A stretch of 64,000 nt of DNA from Pseudomonas reidholzensis (GTDB lineage: Bacteria; Pseudomonadota; Gammaproteobacteria; Pseudomonadales; Pseudomonadaceae). Made by a program: the position numbers and the translations under genes. Of the stretch, positions 27,630 to 38,112 are shown piece by piece. Each line of letters opens with the position of its first letter. Position 1 is the stretch's first letter. The stretch spans positions 1-64,000 of the forward strand of contig NZ_UNOZ01000039.1 in the NCBI RefSeq assembly GCF_900536025.1, in the 5' to 3' direction. The notes beneath the pieces are model-generated. The model did no database searches and had not been told where the DNA came from. It saw only the letters and a program-made list of their open reading frames with translations.

Positions 27630-29471
27630 TTACAGCCCGTCGAGCATCGCCTTGTTACGCACGGCACCCTTGTCGGCACTGGTCGCCAGCAGGGCATAGG
27701 CCTTGAGCGCGGTGGTCACCTTGCGCGGACGCACTTCGACCGGCTTCCAGCCTTTCTTGTCCTGCTCGATGCGCCGCTGAGCCAGCTCTTCATCGCTGAC
27801 CAGCAGGTTGATCGAGCGGTTAGGGATGTCGATCAGCACCTTGTCGCCGTCCTGCACCAGGCCGATGGCGCCGCCAGCGGCGGCCTCAGGCGAGGCGTGG
27901 CCGATCGACAGGCCCGAGGTACCGCCCGAGAAGCGGCCGTCGGTGAGCAGGGCGCAGGCCTTGCCCAGGCCCTTGGACTTCAGGTACGAGGTCGGGTAGA
28001 GCATTTCCTGCATGCCCGGGCCGCCTTTCGGGCCTTCGTAGCGGATGATGACGATATCGCCCGCTTTGACTTCGTCGGCGAGGATGCCGCGCACGGCGCT
28101 GTCCTGGCTCTCGAAGATCTTCGCGTTGCCTTCGAACACGTGGATCGACTCGTCGACCCCGGCGGTCTTCACCACACAGCCGTCGAGGGCGATGTTGCCG
28201 TACAGCACGGCCAGGCCGCCTTCTTGCGAGTAGGCATGCTCGAAGCTGCGGATGCAGCCGTTTTCACGGTCGGCGTCGAGGGTTTCCCAACGGGTCGACT
28301 GGCTGAATGCGGTCTGCGTCGGGATACCTGCCGGGCCGGCCTTGAAGAAGGTGTGCACGGCTTCATCGTCGGTCTGGGTGATGTCCCACTTGGCGATGGC
28401 TTCTTCCATGCTGCGGCTGTGCACGGTCGGCAGGTCGGTGTGCAGCAGGCCGCCACGGGCCAGCGAACCGAGGATGCTGAAGATGCCGCCGGCGCGGTGG
28501 ACGTCTTCCATGTGGTACTTCTGGATGTTCGGCGCGACCTTGCACAGCTGCGGCACCACGCGCGACAGGCGATCGATGTCGCGCAGGTCGAAGGCGATCT
28601 CGGCTTCCTGGGCGGCGGCCAGCAGGTGCAGGATGGTGTTGGTCGAACCGCCCATGGCGATGTCGAGCATCATGGCGTTCTCGAACGCCTTGAAGTTGGC
28701 GATGTTGCGCGGCAGCACCGACTCGTCGTTTTCGCCGTAGTAGCGTTTGCACAGCTCGACGATGGTCCGCCCGGCGGTGAGGAACAGCTGCTCGCGGTCG
28801 GAGTGGGTGGCCAGGGTCGAACCGTTGCCCGGCAGGGCCAGGCCCAGGGCCTCGGTCAGGCAGTTCATCGAGTTGGCGGTGAACATCCCGGAGCACGAGC
28901 CACAGGTCGGGCAGGCGCTGCGCTCGTACTCGGCGACCTTCTCGTCGCTGGCGCTGGCGTCGGCGGCGATGACCATCGCGTCGACCAGGTCGAGGCCGTG
29001 GCTGGCCAGCTTGGTCTTGCCGGCTTCCATCGGGCCGCCGGAGACGAAGATCACCGGGATGTTCAGGCGCAGGGCGGCCATCAGCATGCCAGGGGTGATC
29101 TTGTCGCAGTTGGAGATGCACACGATGGCATCGGCGCAGTGCGCGTTGACCATGTACTCGACGGCGTCGGCGATGATCTCGCGGCTCGGCAACGAATAGA
29201 GCATGCCGTCGTGGCCCATGGCGATGCCGTCATCGACCGCGATGGTGTTGAATTCCTTGGCCACGCCACCGGCGCGCTCGATTTCGCGGGCGACCAGCTG
29301 GCCCAGGTCCTTCAGGTGCACATGCCCCGGGACGAACTGGGTGAACGAGTTGGCGATGGCAATGATCGGTTTCTTGAAGTCGTCGTCCTTCATGCCGGTC
29401 GCGCGCCACAGGGCACGGGCACCGGCCATGTTGCGGCCGTGGGTCGAAGTCTTGGAACGATAATCAGGCAT
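27630..29471 (-). CDS. ilvD: Dihydroxy-acid dehydratase
   Basis: The 613-residue Fe-S enzyme converts 2,3-dihydroxy-3-methylvalerate or -isovalerate to the keto acids of the isoleucine/valine pathway. Cluster ligands are visible in [10 protein letters not shown] and [20 protein letters not shown]. The C-terminal region has [15 protein letters not shown]. The length is standard. It works downstream of ilvA (11.1 kb) in the same pathway, though the two genes are not linked in an operon. Confidence 0.96.
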   Translation of the reverse strand: MPDYRSKTSTHGRNMAGARALWRATGMKDDDFKKPIIAIANSFTQFVPGHVHLKDLGQLVAREIERAGGVAKEFNTIAVDDGIAMGHDGMLYSLPSREIIADAVEYMVNAHCADAIVCISNCDKITPGMLMAALRLNIPVIFVSGGPMEAGKTKLASHGLDLVDAMVIAADASASDEKVAEYERSACPTCGSCSGMFTANSMNCLTEALGLALPGNGSTLATHSDREQLFLTAGRTIVELCKRYYGENDESVLPRNIANFKAFENAMMLDIAMGGSTNTILHLLAAAQEAEIAFDLRDIDRLSRVVPQLCKVAPNIQKYHMEDVHRAGGIFSILGSLARGGLLHTDLPTVHSRSMEEAIAKWDITQTDDEAVHTFFKAGPAGIPTQTAFSQSTRWETLDADRENGCIRSFEHAYSQEGGLAVLYGNIALDGCVVKTAGVDESIHVFEGNAKIFESQDSAVRGILADEVKAGDIVIIRYEGPKGGPGMQEMLYPTSYLKSKGLGKACALLTDGRFSGGTSGLSIGHASPEAAAGGAIGLVQDGDKVLIDIPNRSINLLVSDEELAQRRIEQDKKGWKPVEVRPRKVTTALKAYALLATSADKGAVRNKAMLDGL

Positions 29472-29824
29472 GAAGCACTCCTGGCGGCTGAATCAGGTCA
29501 CTAAAAAGGGGAGTGAGCTTCTCTTGTCCTTTGCACCCAAGGCCGGTTGCCACTGGTACGGATGAGGCCGAACTCACTGCGGGATCGCCGCAGGCTCGGC
29601 CAGAGCTCATAAACCCGCCGGGGGATGTCTGGCGATGAATAGGCCGATTCTACACCGCTGGCGCTGTGAAGGAATGACGATGTGCCAGGTGGGGGCCGGC
29701 CGTGACCTGGCCGAAGTGTCGGAGGCGATGTCTGAGTCGCCGCAGTAGGCGATTTTTCCTGCTGATAGCGGAGTCGAGCCTGAGCGTGGGCCGCACGGGG
29801 GCCCACGCTCCTCGGCTGGCTGAA
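29472..29824. other. 353-nt intergenic region upstream of ilvD
   Basis: I see no gene here. It contains a perfect 11-bp hairpin, gagcgtgggcc/ggcccacgctc (29782-29792 and 29800-29810), just past the rlmI stop and without a T-tract. On the minus strand there is a TAGAAT -10-like element (29647-29652) with no convincing -35, which may drive ilvD. Confidence 0.5.
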
Positions 29825-31021
29825 TCAGCTGTTAGGCAGCAACCGGCAGGTGATGCTCTTGATGTAGCGGGTCTCGGCAATGGCAGGGTGCACCGGATGG
29901 TCCGGGCCCTGGCCGCCACGCTCGAGCAGCTGCAGGTTGCGGTCCAGGTGACGGGCGCTGGTCAGCAGGATGCCGTTCAGGTCGTCTTCGGGCAGGTGCA
30001 TCGAGCACGATGCGCTGACCAGGATGCCGTCCTTGTTGAGCAGGCGCATGGCCTGTTCGTTGAGGCGGCGGTAAGCGGCCTCGCCGTTTTTCAGGTCCTT
30101 CTTGCGCTTGATGAAGGCGGGTGGGTCGGCAATGATCACGTCGAAGCGCTCTTCAGCCGCCTTCAGCTCACGCAGGGCCTCGAACACGTCGCCTTCGATG
30201 CAGGTGACTTTCTCGCTGATGCCGTTCAGTGCCGCGTTGCGCTCGACGCCATCGAGGGCGAAGCTCGAGGCATCCACGCAGAACACTTCGCTGGCGCCGA
30301 ACGCGCCGGCCTGCACACCCCAGCCACCGATGTAGCTGAACAGGTCGAGTACGCGCTTGCCCTTGGCGTAGGGTGCCAGGCGTGCGCGGTTCATGCGGTG
30401 GTCGTAGAACCAGCCGGTCTTCTGCCCTTCGCGTACCGGGGCTTCGAACTTCACGCCGTTTTCTTCCAGGGCAACCCAGTCCGGCACTTCACCGTAAACG
30501 GTCTCGACGTAGCGCTGCAGGCCTTCGGCATCACGCGCGGCGGAGTCGTTCTTGAACAGGATGCCGCTCGGCTTGAGCACCTGGATCAGCGCCGCGATGA
30601 CGTCGTCCTTGTGCTGTTCCATGGTCGCCGAGGCCAGCTGGACCACCAGGATGTCGAAGAAACGGTCGACCACCAGGCCTGGCAGCAGGTCGGAGTCGCC
30701 GTACACCAGGCGGTAGCAAGGCTTGTCGAACAGGCGCTCGCGCAGCGACAGGGCGACGTTCAGGCGGTGCACCAGCAACGACTTGTCCAGCGGCAGCTTG
30801 ATGTCACGCGACAGCAGGCGGGCGCAGATCAGGTTGTTCGGGCTCAGTGCGACGATGCCCAGAGGTTTGCCATTGGCCGCCTCGAGGATCGCCTGCTGGC
30901 CGGCTTGCAGGCCTTGCAGCGGGGTCGCGGCGACATCGACTTCGTTGCTGTAGACCCACAGGTGGCCGGCGCGCAGACGGCGATCGGCATTGGCTTTGAG
31001 GCGTAGGCTGGGCAGGGACAT
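29825..31021 (-). CDS. rlmI: Class I SAM-dependent rRNA methyltransferase, RlmI-like
   Basis: The 398-residue protein has an N-terminal PUA domain (RLRAGHLWVYSNEVD, GKPLGIVALSPNNLI). The Rossmann methyltransferase core shows VLDLFSYIGGWGVQAGAFGA, the cytosine-methyltransferase-type motif DPPAFIKRKKDL, and LVSASCSMHL. E. coli RlmI makes m5C1962 in 23S rRNA and has the same layout and length. The start is ATG 31021; the frame runs on to 31084 without family similarity. It is divergent from the HDOD gene. Confidence 0.82.
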   Translation of the reverse strand: MSLPSLRLKANADRRLRAGHLWVYSNEVDVAATPLQGLQAGQQAILEAANGKPLGIVALSPNNLICARLLSRDIKLPLDKSLLVHRLNVALSLRERLFDKPCYRLVYGDSDLLPGLVVDRFFDILVVQLASATMEQHKDDVIAALIQVLKPSGILFKNDSAARDAEGLQRYVETVYGEVPDWVALEENGVKFEAPVREGQKTGWFYDHRMNRARLAPYAKGKRVLDLFSYIGGWGVQAGAFGASEVFCVDASSFALDGVERNAALNGISEKVTCIEGDVFEALRELKAAEERFDVIIADPPAFIKRKKDLKNGEAAYRRLNEQAMRLLNKDGILVSASCSMHLPEDDLNGILLTSARHLDRNLQLLERGGQGPDHPVHPAIAETRYIKSITCRLLPNS

Positions 31022-31205
31022 GACGTCGCTCCGGAAAAAAGAGCGGGAGTATAGCGTGTTGGCCCTGGGTTCGGCGTGGGGCACGACAAAGCGTAGCGCC
31101 TCTTGCAGGCACTTCGCGGCCGTTCAGGCGCCGTTATTGAGCGCGCGGTTGCGGCCGTGGCGGAGGACGGGGTTAGAATTGCCTGTCATCAGCGAGTGTG
31201 TACTC

Positions 31206-32078
31206 ATGTCCCAGGAACTCAGCCCCGAACAGATCCAACAAGCCTTGCAAGGCATTACCATCCCGCCGCAGCCGCAGATCATGGTCGATCTGCAGTTCGA
31301 GCAGTACATGCCCGACCCGGACCTGGAGACCATCGCCAAGCTGATCGCCCAGGACCCGGGCCTCTCGGGCGCCCTGCTGAAACTGGTCAATTCGCCACAG
31401 TTCGGCCTGTCCAACAAGATCGGCTCGATCCAGCGCGCGGTCAACCTGATGGGCAGCCGTTCGATCATCAACCTGATCAACGCCCAGTCGATCAAGGGCG
31501 AGATGAGCGACGAGACCATCGTCACCCTCAACCGCTTCTGGGACACCGCCCAGGACGTCGCCATGACTTGCCTGACCCTGGCCAAGCGCACTGGCCTGCA
31601 GGCGGCGGACGAGGCCTATACCCTCGGCCTGTTCCACGATTGCGGCGTGCCGCTGATGCTCAAGCGCTTCCCCAACTACATGCAGGTGCTGGAGGAGGCC
31701 TACGCCGAGGCGGATGACCAGACACGGGTGGTCGATACCGAGAACCGCGCGTTCAACACCAACCATTCGGTGGTCGGCTACTTCACCGCCAAATCGTGGC
31801 GTCTGCCGGAGCACATCAGTGCGGCCATCGCCAACCACCACAACGCCTTGGCGGTGTTCCGCGACCAGTCCTCCGGCAACACCCAGACGCAGCTTAAAAA
31901 CCTGTTGGCGGTGCTGAAGATGGCCGAGCACATCTGCGCGTCCTATCGCGTGCTGGGCAACCAGGCGGTCGACCACGAGTGGGATGCGGTCGCCCCCTTG
32001 GTGCTGGATTACATCGGGCTGTCGGAGTACGACTTCGAGAACCTCAAACAAACCCTTCGCGAACTGGGCGGACACTGA
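31206..32078 (+). CDS. HDOD domain-containing signalling protein
   Basis: The 290-residue protein is one HDOD domain: PPQPQIMVDLQFEQYMPDPD, the LSGALLKLVNSPQFGL block, the central AYTLGLFHDCGVPLMLKRFP and AIANHHNA. HDOD proteins act in signalling and often accompany chemotaxis or c-di-GMP circuits, but they usually lack hydrolase activity. Start ATG 31206 follows a TAGAAT element (about 31174-31179). mutM begins 3 nt after its stop, so the two are cotranscribed. Confidence 0.85.
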   Translation: MSQELSPEQIQQALQGITIPPQPQIMVDLQFEQYMPDPDLETIAKLIAQDPGLSGALLKLVNSPQFGLSNKIGSIQRAVNLMGSRSIINLINAQSIKGEMSDETIVTLNRFWDTAQDVAMTCLTLAKRTGLQAADEAYTLGLFHDCGVPLMLKRFPNYMQVLEEAYAEADDQTRVVDTENRAFNTNHSVVGYFTAKSWRLPEHISAAIANHHNALAVFRDQSSGNTQTQLKNLLAVLKMAEHICASYRVLGNQAVDHEWDAVAPLVLDYIGLSEYDFENLKQTLRELGGH

Positions 32079-32081
32079 CCA

Positions 32082-32894
32082 ATGCCTGAACTCCCCGAGG
32101 TCGAAACCACCCGGCGCGGGATCGCGCCCTATCTCGAAGGCCAGCGGGTCAGCCGCGTGGTGGTGCGTGAGCGGCGCCTGCGCTGGCCGATCCCCGAAGA
32201 CCTGGATGTGCGCCTGTCGGGCCAGCGCATCGTCAGCGTGCAGCGGCGGGCCAAGTACCTGTTGATCAATGCCGAGGTGGGGACGCTGATCAGCCACCTG
32301 GGGATGTCGGGCAACCTGCGCCTGGTCGAAGCAGGGCTGTCGGCGTCGCGCCATGAGCATGTGGACATCGAGCTGGAGTCGGGGCTGGCGCTGCGCTACA
32401 CCGACCCTCGGCGTTTTGGCGCGATGCTCTGGTCGCTGGACCCGCTGAACCACGAGCTGTTGCTGCGGCTGGGGCCGGAGCCGCTGACCGACCTGTTCGA
32501 AGGCGACCGCTTGTTCACCCTCTCGCGGGGCCGCACGATGGCGGTCAAACCGTTCATCATGGACAACGCCGTGGTGGTCGGGGTCGGCAATATCTATGCG
32601 ACCGAAGCGCTGTTTGCGGCCGGTATCGACCCGCGGCGCGAAGCCGGGGGGATCTCCCGGGCGCGGTACCTGAAGCTGGCGCTGGAGATCAAGCGGGTGC
32701 TGGCGGCGGCCATCGAGCGGGGCGGCACGACGCTGCGCGATTTTATCGGCGGCGATGGGCAGCCGGGGTATTTCCAGCAGGAGCTGTTTGTCTATGGGCG
32801 TGGCGGCATGCCCTGCAAGGTCTGCGGCACGCCGTTGCGCGAGCTCAAGCTCGGCCAGCGCGCGAGCGTCTACTGCCCCCGTTGCCAGCGCTGA
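32082..32894 (+). CDS. mutM: Formamidopyrimidine-DNA glycosylase (Fpg)
   Basis: This 270-residue bifunctional glycosylase/AP lyase removes 8-oxoguanine. The N-terminal [13 protein letters not shown] gives the catalytic Pro (after Met removal) and Glu. K in [22 protein letters not shown] and the C-terminal zinc finger C-x2-C-x16-C-x2-C (CKVCG...CPRCQR) complete the set. It is cotranscribed with the HDOD gene. Confidence 0.96.
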   Translation: MPELPEVETTRRGIAPYLEGQRVSRVVVRERRLRWPIPEDLDVRLSGQRIVSVQRRAKYLLINAEVGTLISHLGMSGNLRLVEAGLSASRHEHVDIELESGLALRYTDPRRFGAMLWSLDPLNHELLLRLGPEPLTDLFEGDRLFTLSRGRTMAVKPFIMDNAVVVGVGNIYATEALFAAGIDPRREAGGISRARYLKLALEIKRVLAAAIERGGTTLRDFIGGDGQPGYFQQELFVYGRGGMPCKVCGTPLRELKLGQRASVYCPRCQR

Positions 32895-32927
32895 GGCGGG
32901 GATCCAGGGGGCGCACGACGCAGGGCG

Positions 32928-33215
<288 letters not shown>

Positions 33216-33289
33216 TCATACCTAATGGGCACAATTGTGCCGCAATCGCGCCCGCAGTGCACGCGGGCGCGATGATCAGGCAGCGATGA

Positions 33290-33880
<591 letters not shown>

Positions 33881-33907
33881 TCATGTGCCCGATCGCCGGC
33901 CCCTCGG

Positions 33908-35338
33908 TCAGCGGATGAACAGCTTGTACACCAGGCGCTGCAAGGCTTTGCCATACGGCGGGTAGATCAGCCGGGCCAGGTTGATGCGCTGCTTGGCCAG
34001 CACCGCCTTGGCCTTGCTGAACGTCAGGAAACCCTCATGGCCGTGGTAATGGCCCATGCCGGACGGCCCGATACCGCCAAATGGCAGGTCGTCCTGGGCC
34101 ACCTGCAGCAGGGTGTCGTTCAGGCAGACCCCGCCGGAGTGGGTGTGATTGACCACGTAGGCCTGTTCGCTGCGGTCATAGCCGAAGAAGTACAGCGCCA
34201 GGGGGCGCGGGCGCTGGTTGATGTAGGCGAGGGCGCCTTCGAGGGTGTCGTAGGGCACCAGCGGCAGCAACGGGCCGAAGATCTCGTCCTGCATGACGTG
34301 CATGTCATCGCTCACATCGAGCAGCAGGTGCGGCGGCAACTGCCGCCCTTGACGTGCTTCTTCGGGGTACAGGTCGAGCACTTGCGCGCCCTTGTCGCCC
34401 GCGTCGGCCAGCAGTTGCTCCAGGCGCTGCAACTGGCGCGGGTTGATGATCGCGCTGTAGTCACGGTTGTCGGCAATGCGCGGATACAGGCGTCGGACGG
34501 CGCGCCGGTAGGCGTCGGCAAACGCGCCGACACGGTCGCGCGGCACCAGCACATAGTCGGGGGCGACGCAGGTCTGGCCGGCGTTCAGGGTCTTGCCGAA
34601 GGCGATGCGTTCGGCGGCGCTGTCCAGTGGCACGCCGGGCGAGACGATGGCCGGCGACTTGCCGCCCAGTTCCAGGGTCACCGGGGTCAGGTTATGCGCC
34701 GCCGCCAGCATCACCTGGCGGCCAACGCTGGTGGCCCCGGTGAACAGCAGGTGATCGAACGGCAGGCGGGCAAAAGCCTGGCCGACCTCGACGTCGCCAA
34801 GTACGACGCTGACCAGGTTTGCTGGAAACACCCGTTCCAGCAGGGCCTTGAGCGCCAGGCCGGTAGCGGGCGTGGCCTCACTGAGCTTGAGCATTACCCG
34901 GTTGCCGGCCGCCAGGGCGCAGGTCAGCGGGCCGATGGCGAGAAACACTGGGTAGTTCCACGGCACGATGATCCCCACCACCCCCAACGGCTGATACAGC
35001 ACCTGGGCGCTGGCAGGCTGAAACGCCAGGCCGACCTGCCGGCGCGAAGGCCGCATCCAGCGCTGCAGCCGGCGCTCGGCATGGCGCAGGCCTTGCACCG
35101 CAGGCAGCAACTCGGCGAGCAGGGTCTCATCCGCGCTGCGCCCTGCGAAGTCCGCGTCGATCGCCTCGATCAACCCCTTCTGCTCGGCCAGCAACGCTTC
35201 GCGCAGGCTTTTCAGCCATTGCCGGCGCTGCGCGGCGGGGGGCATCGGGTTGCCGGCGAACGCCTGTCGCTGCAAGGCGAACGTCGCGTCCAGGTCGAGG
35301 TCGGAATACACAGAAGGCAGAGCGATGGACGACGTCAT
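33908..35338 (-). CDS. calB: Coniferyl-aldehyde-dehydrogenase-type ALDH
   Basis: The 476-residue aldehyde dehydrogenase has VIVPWNYP-type GIIVPWNYPVFLAIGPL, VTLELGGKSPAIV (catalytic Glu) and TLNAGQTCVAPDY (catalytic Cys). It belongs to the short ALDH group that includes coniferyl aldehyde dehydrogenase and fatty-aldehyde enzymes. The symbol rests on resemblance to the pseudomonad gene so annotated. A TetR regulator gene is divergent and may control it. The start is ATG 35338, with GGAG upstream. Confidence 0.75.
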   Translation of the reverse strand: MTSSIALPSVYSDLDLDATFALQRQAFAGNPMPPAAQRRQWLKSLREALLAEQKGLIEAIDADFAGRSADETLLAELLPAVQGLRHAERRLQRWMRPSRRQVGLAFQPASAQVLYQPLGVVGIIVPWNYPVFLAIGPLTCALAAGNRVMLKLSEATPATGLALKALLERVFPANLVSVVLGDVEVGQAFARLPFDHLLFTGATSVGRQVMLAAAHNLTPVTLELGGKSPAIVSPGVPLDSAAERIAFGKTLNAGQTCVAPDYVLVPRDRVGAFADAYRRAVRRLYPRIADNRDYSAIINPRQLQRLEQLLADAGDKGAQVLDLYPEEARQGRQLPPHLLLDVSDDMHVMQDEIFGPLLPLVPYDTLEGALAYINQRPRPLALYFFGYDRSEQAYVVNHTHSGGVCLNDTLLQVAQDDLPFGGIGPSGMGHYHGHEGFLTFSKAKAVLAKQRINLARLIYPPYGKALQRLVYKLFIR

Positions 35339-35486
35339 GAGGGCTCCGAGGGGCTGCAAAACCTCTAGAGCCTATACGATAAACAGTGCGTCCTGGCGCG
35401 GATTTTTCATCCTGCGGACAGCTGCCTGGCAGCCCGAAATAACCGTAAGATGCGTCTATCTAGAAGCCCGCAGACTGGAGCTGAGC

Positions 35487-36152
35487 ATGGCCCCGCCCAT
35501 CAAGACCCGTGAGCGTATCGTGCAGAACAGCCTGGAGCTGTTCAACCAGCAGGGCGAGCGCAGCGTCAGCACCAATCACATCGCCGCGCACATGGAAATT
35601 TCCCCCGGCAACCTCTACTACCACTTCGCCAACAAGCAGGCGATCATCGCCGTGCTGTTCAGCCAATATGAAGAGCTGGTCGACAGTTTTCTCCGTCCGC
35701 CCCAGGGCCGCGCCGCCACGGTCGAGGACAAACGCTTCTACCTCAAGGCGTTGCTGGCGGCGATGTGGAACTTCCGGTTCCTCCACCGCGACCTCGAACA
35801 CCTGCTGGAAAGCGACCTCGAGCTGGCCGCCCGCTACCGGCGCTTCTCCCAGCGCTGCCTGCAGCAGGGCCAGGCGATCTACCGCGGCTTTGTCGATGCC
35901 GGCATCCTCGCCATGCAACCTGCGCAGATCGAATCGCTGACCATCAATGCCTGGATCGTGCTGACCTCGTGGGTGCGTTTTCTCAGCACCACCCGTGAGC
36001 ATTCCGCGCACCTGGGCGAAGAAGCCTTCAAACGCGGGGTCTATCAGGTGCTGGTGCTGGAGCTCGGCTTTGTTACCGCCAGCGCCCGCACGGCGGTCGA
36101 TGCCCTCTGCGAGGAATTCCACATACCCTTCAACCAGGCCCTGGAGCAGTAA
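35487..36152 (+). CDS. TetR/AcrR family regulator
   Basis: The 221-residue protein has an N-terminal TetR helix-turn-helix (RERIVQNSLELFNQQGERSV...ISPGNLYYHFANKQAI). A C-terminal all-helical ligand domain follows, containing YLKALLAAMWNFRFLHRDLE. It resembles the YbiH-like subgroup. It is divergent from the aldehyde dehydrogenase gene, with about 150 nt between starts, and is a candidate repressor of that gene. The rhodanese gene follows on the same strand. Confidence 0.85.
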   Translation: MAPPIKTRERIVQNSLELFNQQGERSVSTNHIAAHMEISPGNLYYHFANKQAIIAVLFSQYEELVDSFLRPPQGRAATVEDKRFYLKALLAAMWNFRFLHRDLEHLLESDLELAARYRRFSQRCLQQGQAIYRGFVDAGILAMQPAQIESLTINAWIVLTSWVRFLSTTREHSAHLGEEAFKRGVYQVLVLELGFVTASARTAVDALCEEFHIPFNQALEQ

Positions 36153-36186
36153 GCCGGGGCCTTCGTGCAACCATCAGGAGACTGTC

Positions 36187-37041
36187 ATGCCCCTTGCGCA
36201 ATTGATCACCCCGCAGCAGCTGGCCGAGCAACTGGACGCGCCCGGCTGGGTGATCCTCGATTGTCGTTTTGCCCTGGAAGACGTGGACTATGGCCAACGC
36301 AGCTATGCCGAGGGGCATATCGCCGGGGCGCATTTTGCCGATCTGGAGCGCGACCTCAGCGGCAGGATCGTCAAAGGCCTCACCGGTCGCCATCCGCTTC
36401 CTGAGCCGCAGGGCCTGGTCGAGCGTCTGCGTGAATGGGGCGTGGACAACACCAGCCAGGTGGTGCTGTACGACGACGGTGCGGGTGCCTTCGCCGCCCG
36501 CGCCTGGTGGCTGCTGGCGTGGTTGGGCAAGCGCGATGGGGTGTTTATCCTCGACGGTGGGCTCAAGGCCTGGCACGCCGCTCAACTGCCGCTGAGCCTG
36601 GACCCTGCGCCCAAGCGTGAGGGCAGTTTCGACGGCGAGCCGGATGCCGACCTGCTGATCGATGCCGAGCAACTGCTCGGGCAATTGGGCGAACCGCAGA
36701 TGACCCTGATCGACGCCCGCGGCTTGCCGCGTTTCCGTGGCGAGGTCGAACCGATCGACCCGATCGCGGGGCATATTCCGGGCGCCCAGTGCGCGGCGTT
36801 TACCGACAACCTGGGTGCCGATGGGCGCTTCCTCCCGGCTGACCAGCTCAAGCAGCGCTTTGCAGAGCAACTGGCGGGGCGAGCGCCAGAGGATCTGGTG
36901 GCGTATTGCGGCTCAGGCGTGACGGCCTGTCACAACCTGTTTGCCCTGGCGCTGGCAGGGTATCCCCTGGGCAAGCTGTATGCGGGCTCGTGGAGTGAGT
37001 GGATCATTGATCCGCACCATGGCGTGGCGACTGGCGACTGA
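36187..37041 (+). CDS. Thiosulfate/3-mercaptopyruvate sulfurtransferase, two rhodanese domains
   Basis: The 284-residue protein has an inactive N-terminal rhodanese domain (VILDCRFALEDVDYG, without the active loop). The catalytic C-terminal domain carries the persulfide cysteine in AYCGSGVTACHN. CGSGVT is the 3-mercaptopyruvate-sulfurtransferase/SseA-like loop, which suggests that substrate, though thiosulfate is possible. ATG 36187 has the SD 'caggaga'. Confidence 0.88.
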   Translation: MPLAQLITPQQLAEQLDAPGWVILDCRFALEDVDYGQRSYAEGHIAGAHFADLERDLSGRIVKGLTGRHPLPEPQGLVERLREWGVDNTSQVVLYDDGAGAFAARAWWLLAWLGKRDGVFILDGGLKAWHAAQLPLSLDPAPKREGSFDGEPDADLLIDAEQLLGQLGEPQMTLIDARGLPRFRGEVEPIDPIAGHIPGAQCAAFTDNLGADGRFLPADQLKQRFAEQLAGRAPEDLVAYCGSGVTACHNLFALALAGYPLGKLYAGSWSEWIIDPHHGVATGD

Positions 37042-37059
37042 GTACGTCTCAGCAGCCTC

Positions 37060-38052
37060 TCAACACCCCTCGACCAGCCACTGAGGAATCCTGCGCTCCA
37101 GGTAATACCCTGGCTTGCGCAGGCTGCCCTCGACAAACCCGACATGCCCGCCCCGCTGATGCAGCTCGAACTGGGTCTGTGGCGCCAGCTCGTCGGCGCT
37201 CGGCAAGCTGTGGCCAAACACGAACGGGTCGTCGCTGGCGTGGATGATCAGGGTCGGGGTGCGGTTCTCGCCCAGGTAATAGCGACTCGAAGCGCGTCGA
37301 TAGTAGTCGTGGGCATCATTGAACCCATTCAGCGGTGCCGTGACCTTGCCGTCGAAATCCCAGAACGTGCGCAGGTTGCGCAAGGTGCCAAGACGCTCCA
37401 GTTGCGCCAGCCTGTCGTGATGCCCCTGATCGCGAAAATGGCGCTGCTTGTCCTGTACGTAGGCCAGCATCTCGCGCATGAAGTGCGCCTGGTAGACCTT
37501 GGAAAAACCCAGGCCGATACGGTCGGCGCACTGGTCCAGGCGAAACGGCACCGACACCGCCACGGCCGCTTGCAGCTGGCTGTCCAAGCCACTTTCGCCA
37601 AGGTACTTGAGCAGCACATTGCCGCCCAGTGAGTAACCCACGGCATACAACGGCGCCAGCGGGCGCTGGGCGCGCAGGTGGCGGATGATCTCTGCGAGGT
37701 CTTCGCTGGCGCCCGAGTGGTAGCTGCGGGCGAGCAGGTTCGGCTCGCCGGAGCAGCCGCGCCAGTTCACCGCGACGCTGGCCCAGCCGCGCACCTGCAA
37801 GGCGTGCTGCAGGCCTTTGACATAGGGCGAGCTGGAGGATCCGGTAAGGCCGTGCAGCACCACCACCAGCGGCGCGTCATGCACATGGGGACCATGCCAG
37901 TCGAGGTCGATGAAGTCGCCGTCGGCCAGCCAGACCCGCTCACGGTCGCGCTCAAGCGCTGGCGGCTTGCGCCAGAGCGGGCCCCACAAGGTTTGCAGGT
38001 GGGGATTGGCGAGGCCGATGGCCGGACGAAAACGGGCGGGGAGACTGGGCAT
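37060..38052 (-). CDS. YheT-type alpha/beta hydrolase
   Basis: The 330-residue protein has the YheT/ABHD1-3 layout: N-terminal NPHLQTLWGPL, VVVLHGLTGSSSSPY, the nucleophile elbow GYSLGGNVLLKYLGE, late acidic HASDDPFVF and histidine RGGHVGFVEG. Homologues are probable esterases or lipases of unknown substrate. It is the last gene in the minus-strand series that includes the M16 pairs and rsmD, 60 nt after the preceding stop. Confidence 0.88.
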   Translation of the reverse strand: MPSLPARFRPAIGLANPHLQTLWGPLWRKPPALERDRERVWLADGDFIDLDWHGPHVHDAPLVVVLHGLTGSSSSPYVKGLQHALQVRGWASVAVNWRGCSGEPNLLARSYHSGASEDLAEIIRHLRAQRPLAPLYAVGYSLGGNVLLKYLGESGLDSQLQAAVAVSVPFRLDQCADRIGLGFSKVYQAHFMREMLAYVQDKQRHFRDQGHHDRLAQLERLGTLRNLRTFWDFDGKVTAPLNGFNDAHDYYRRASSRYYLGENRTPTLIIHASDDPFVFGHSLPSADELAPQTQFELHQRGGHVGFVEGSLRKPGYYLERRIPQWLVEGC

Positions 38053-38112
38053 GCTGGGCGACTCTTGATGTGCCTGCCTAGCTTGCCATGAATCCCCGCC
38101 GGGGTCGCTGCG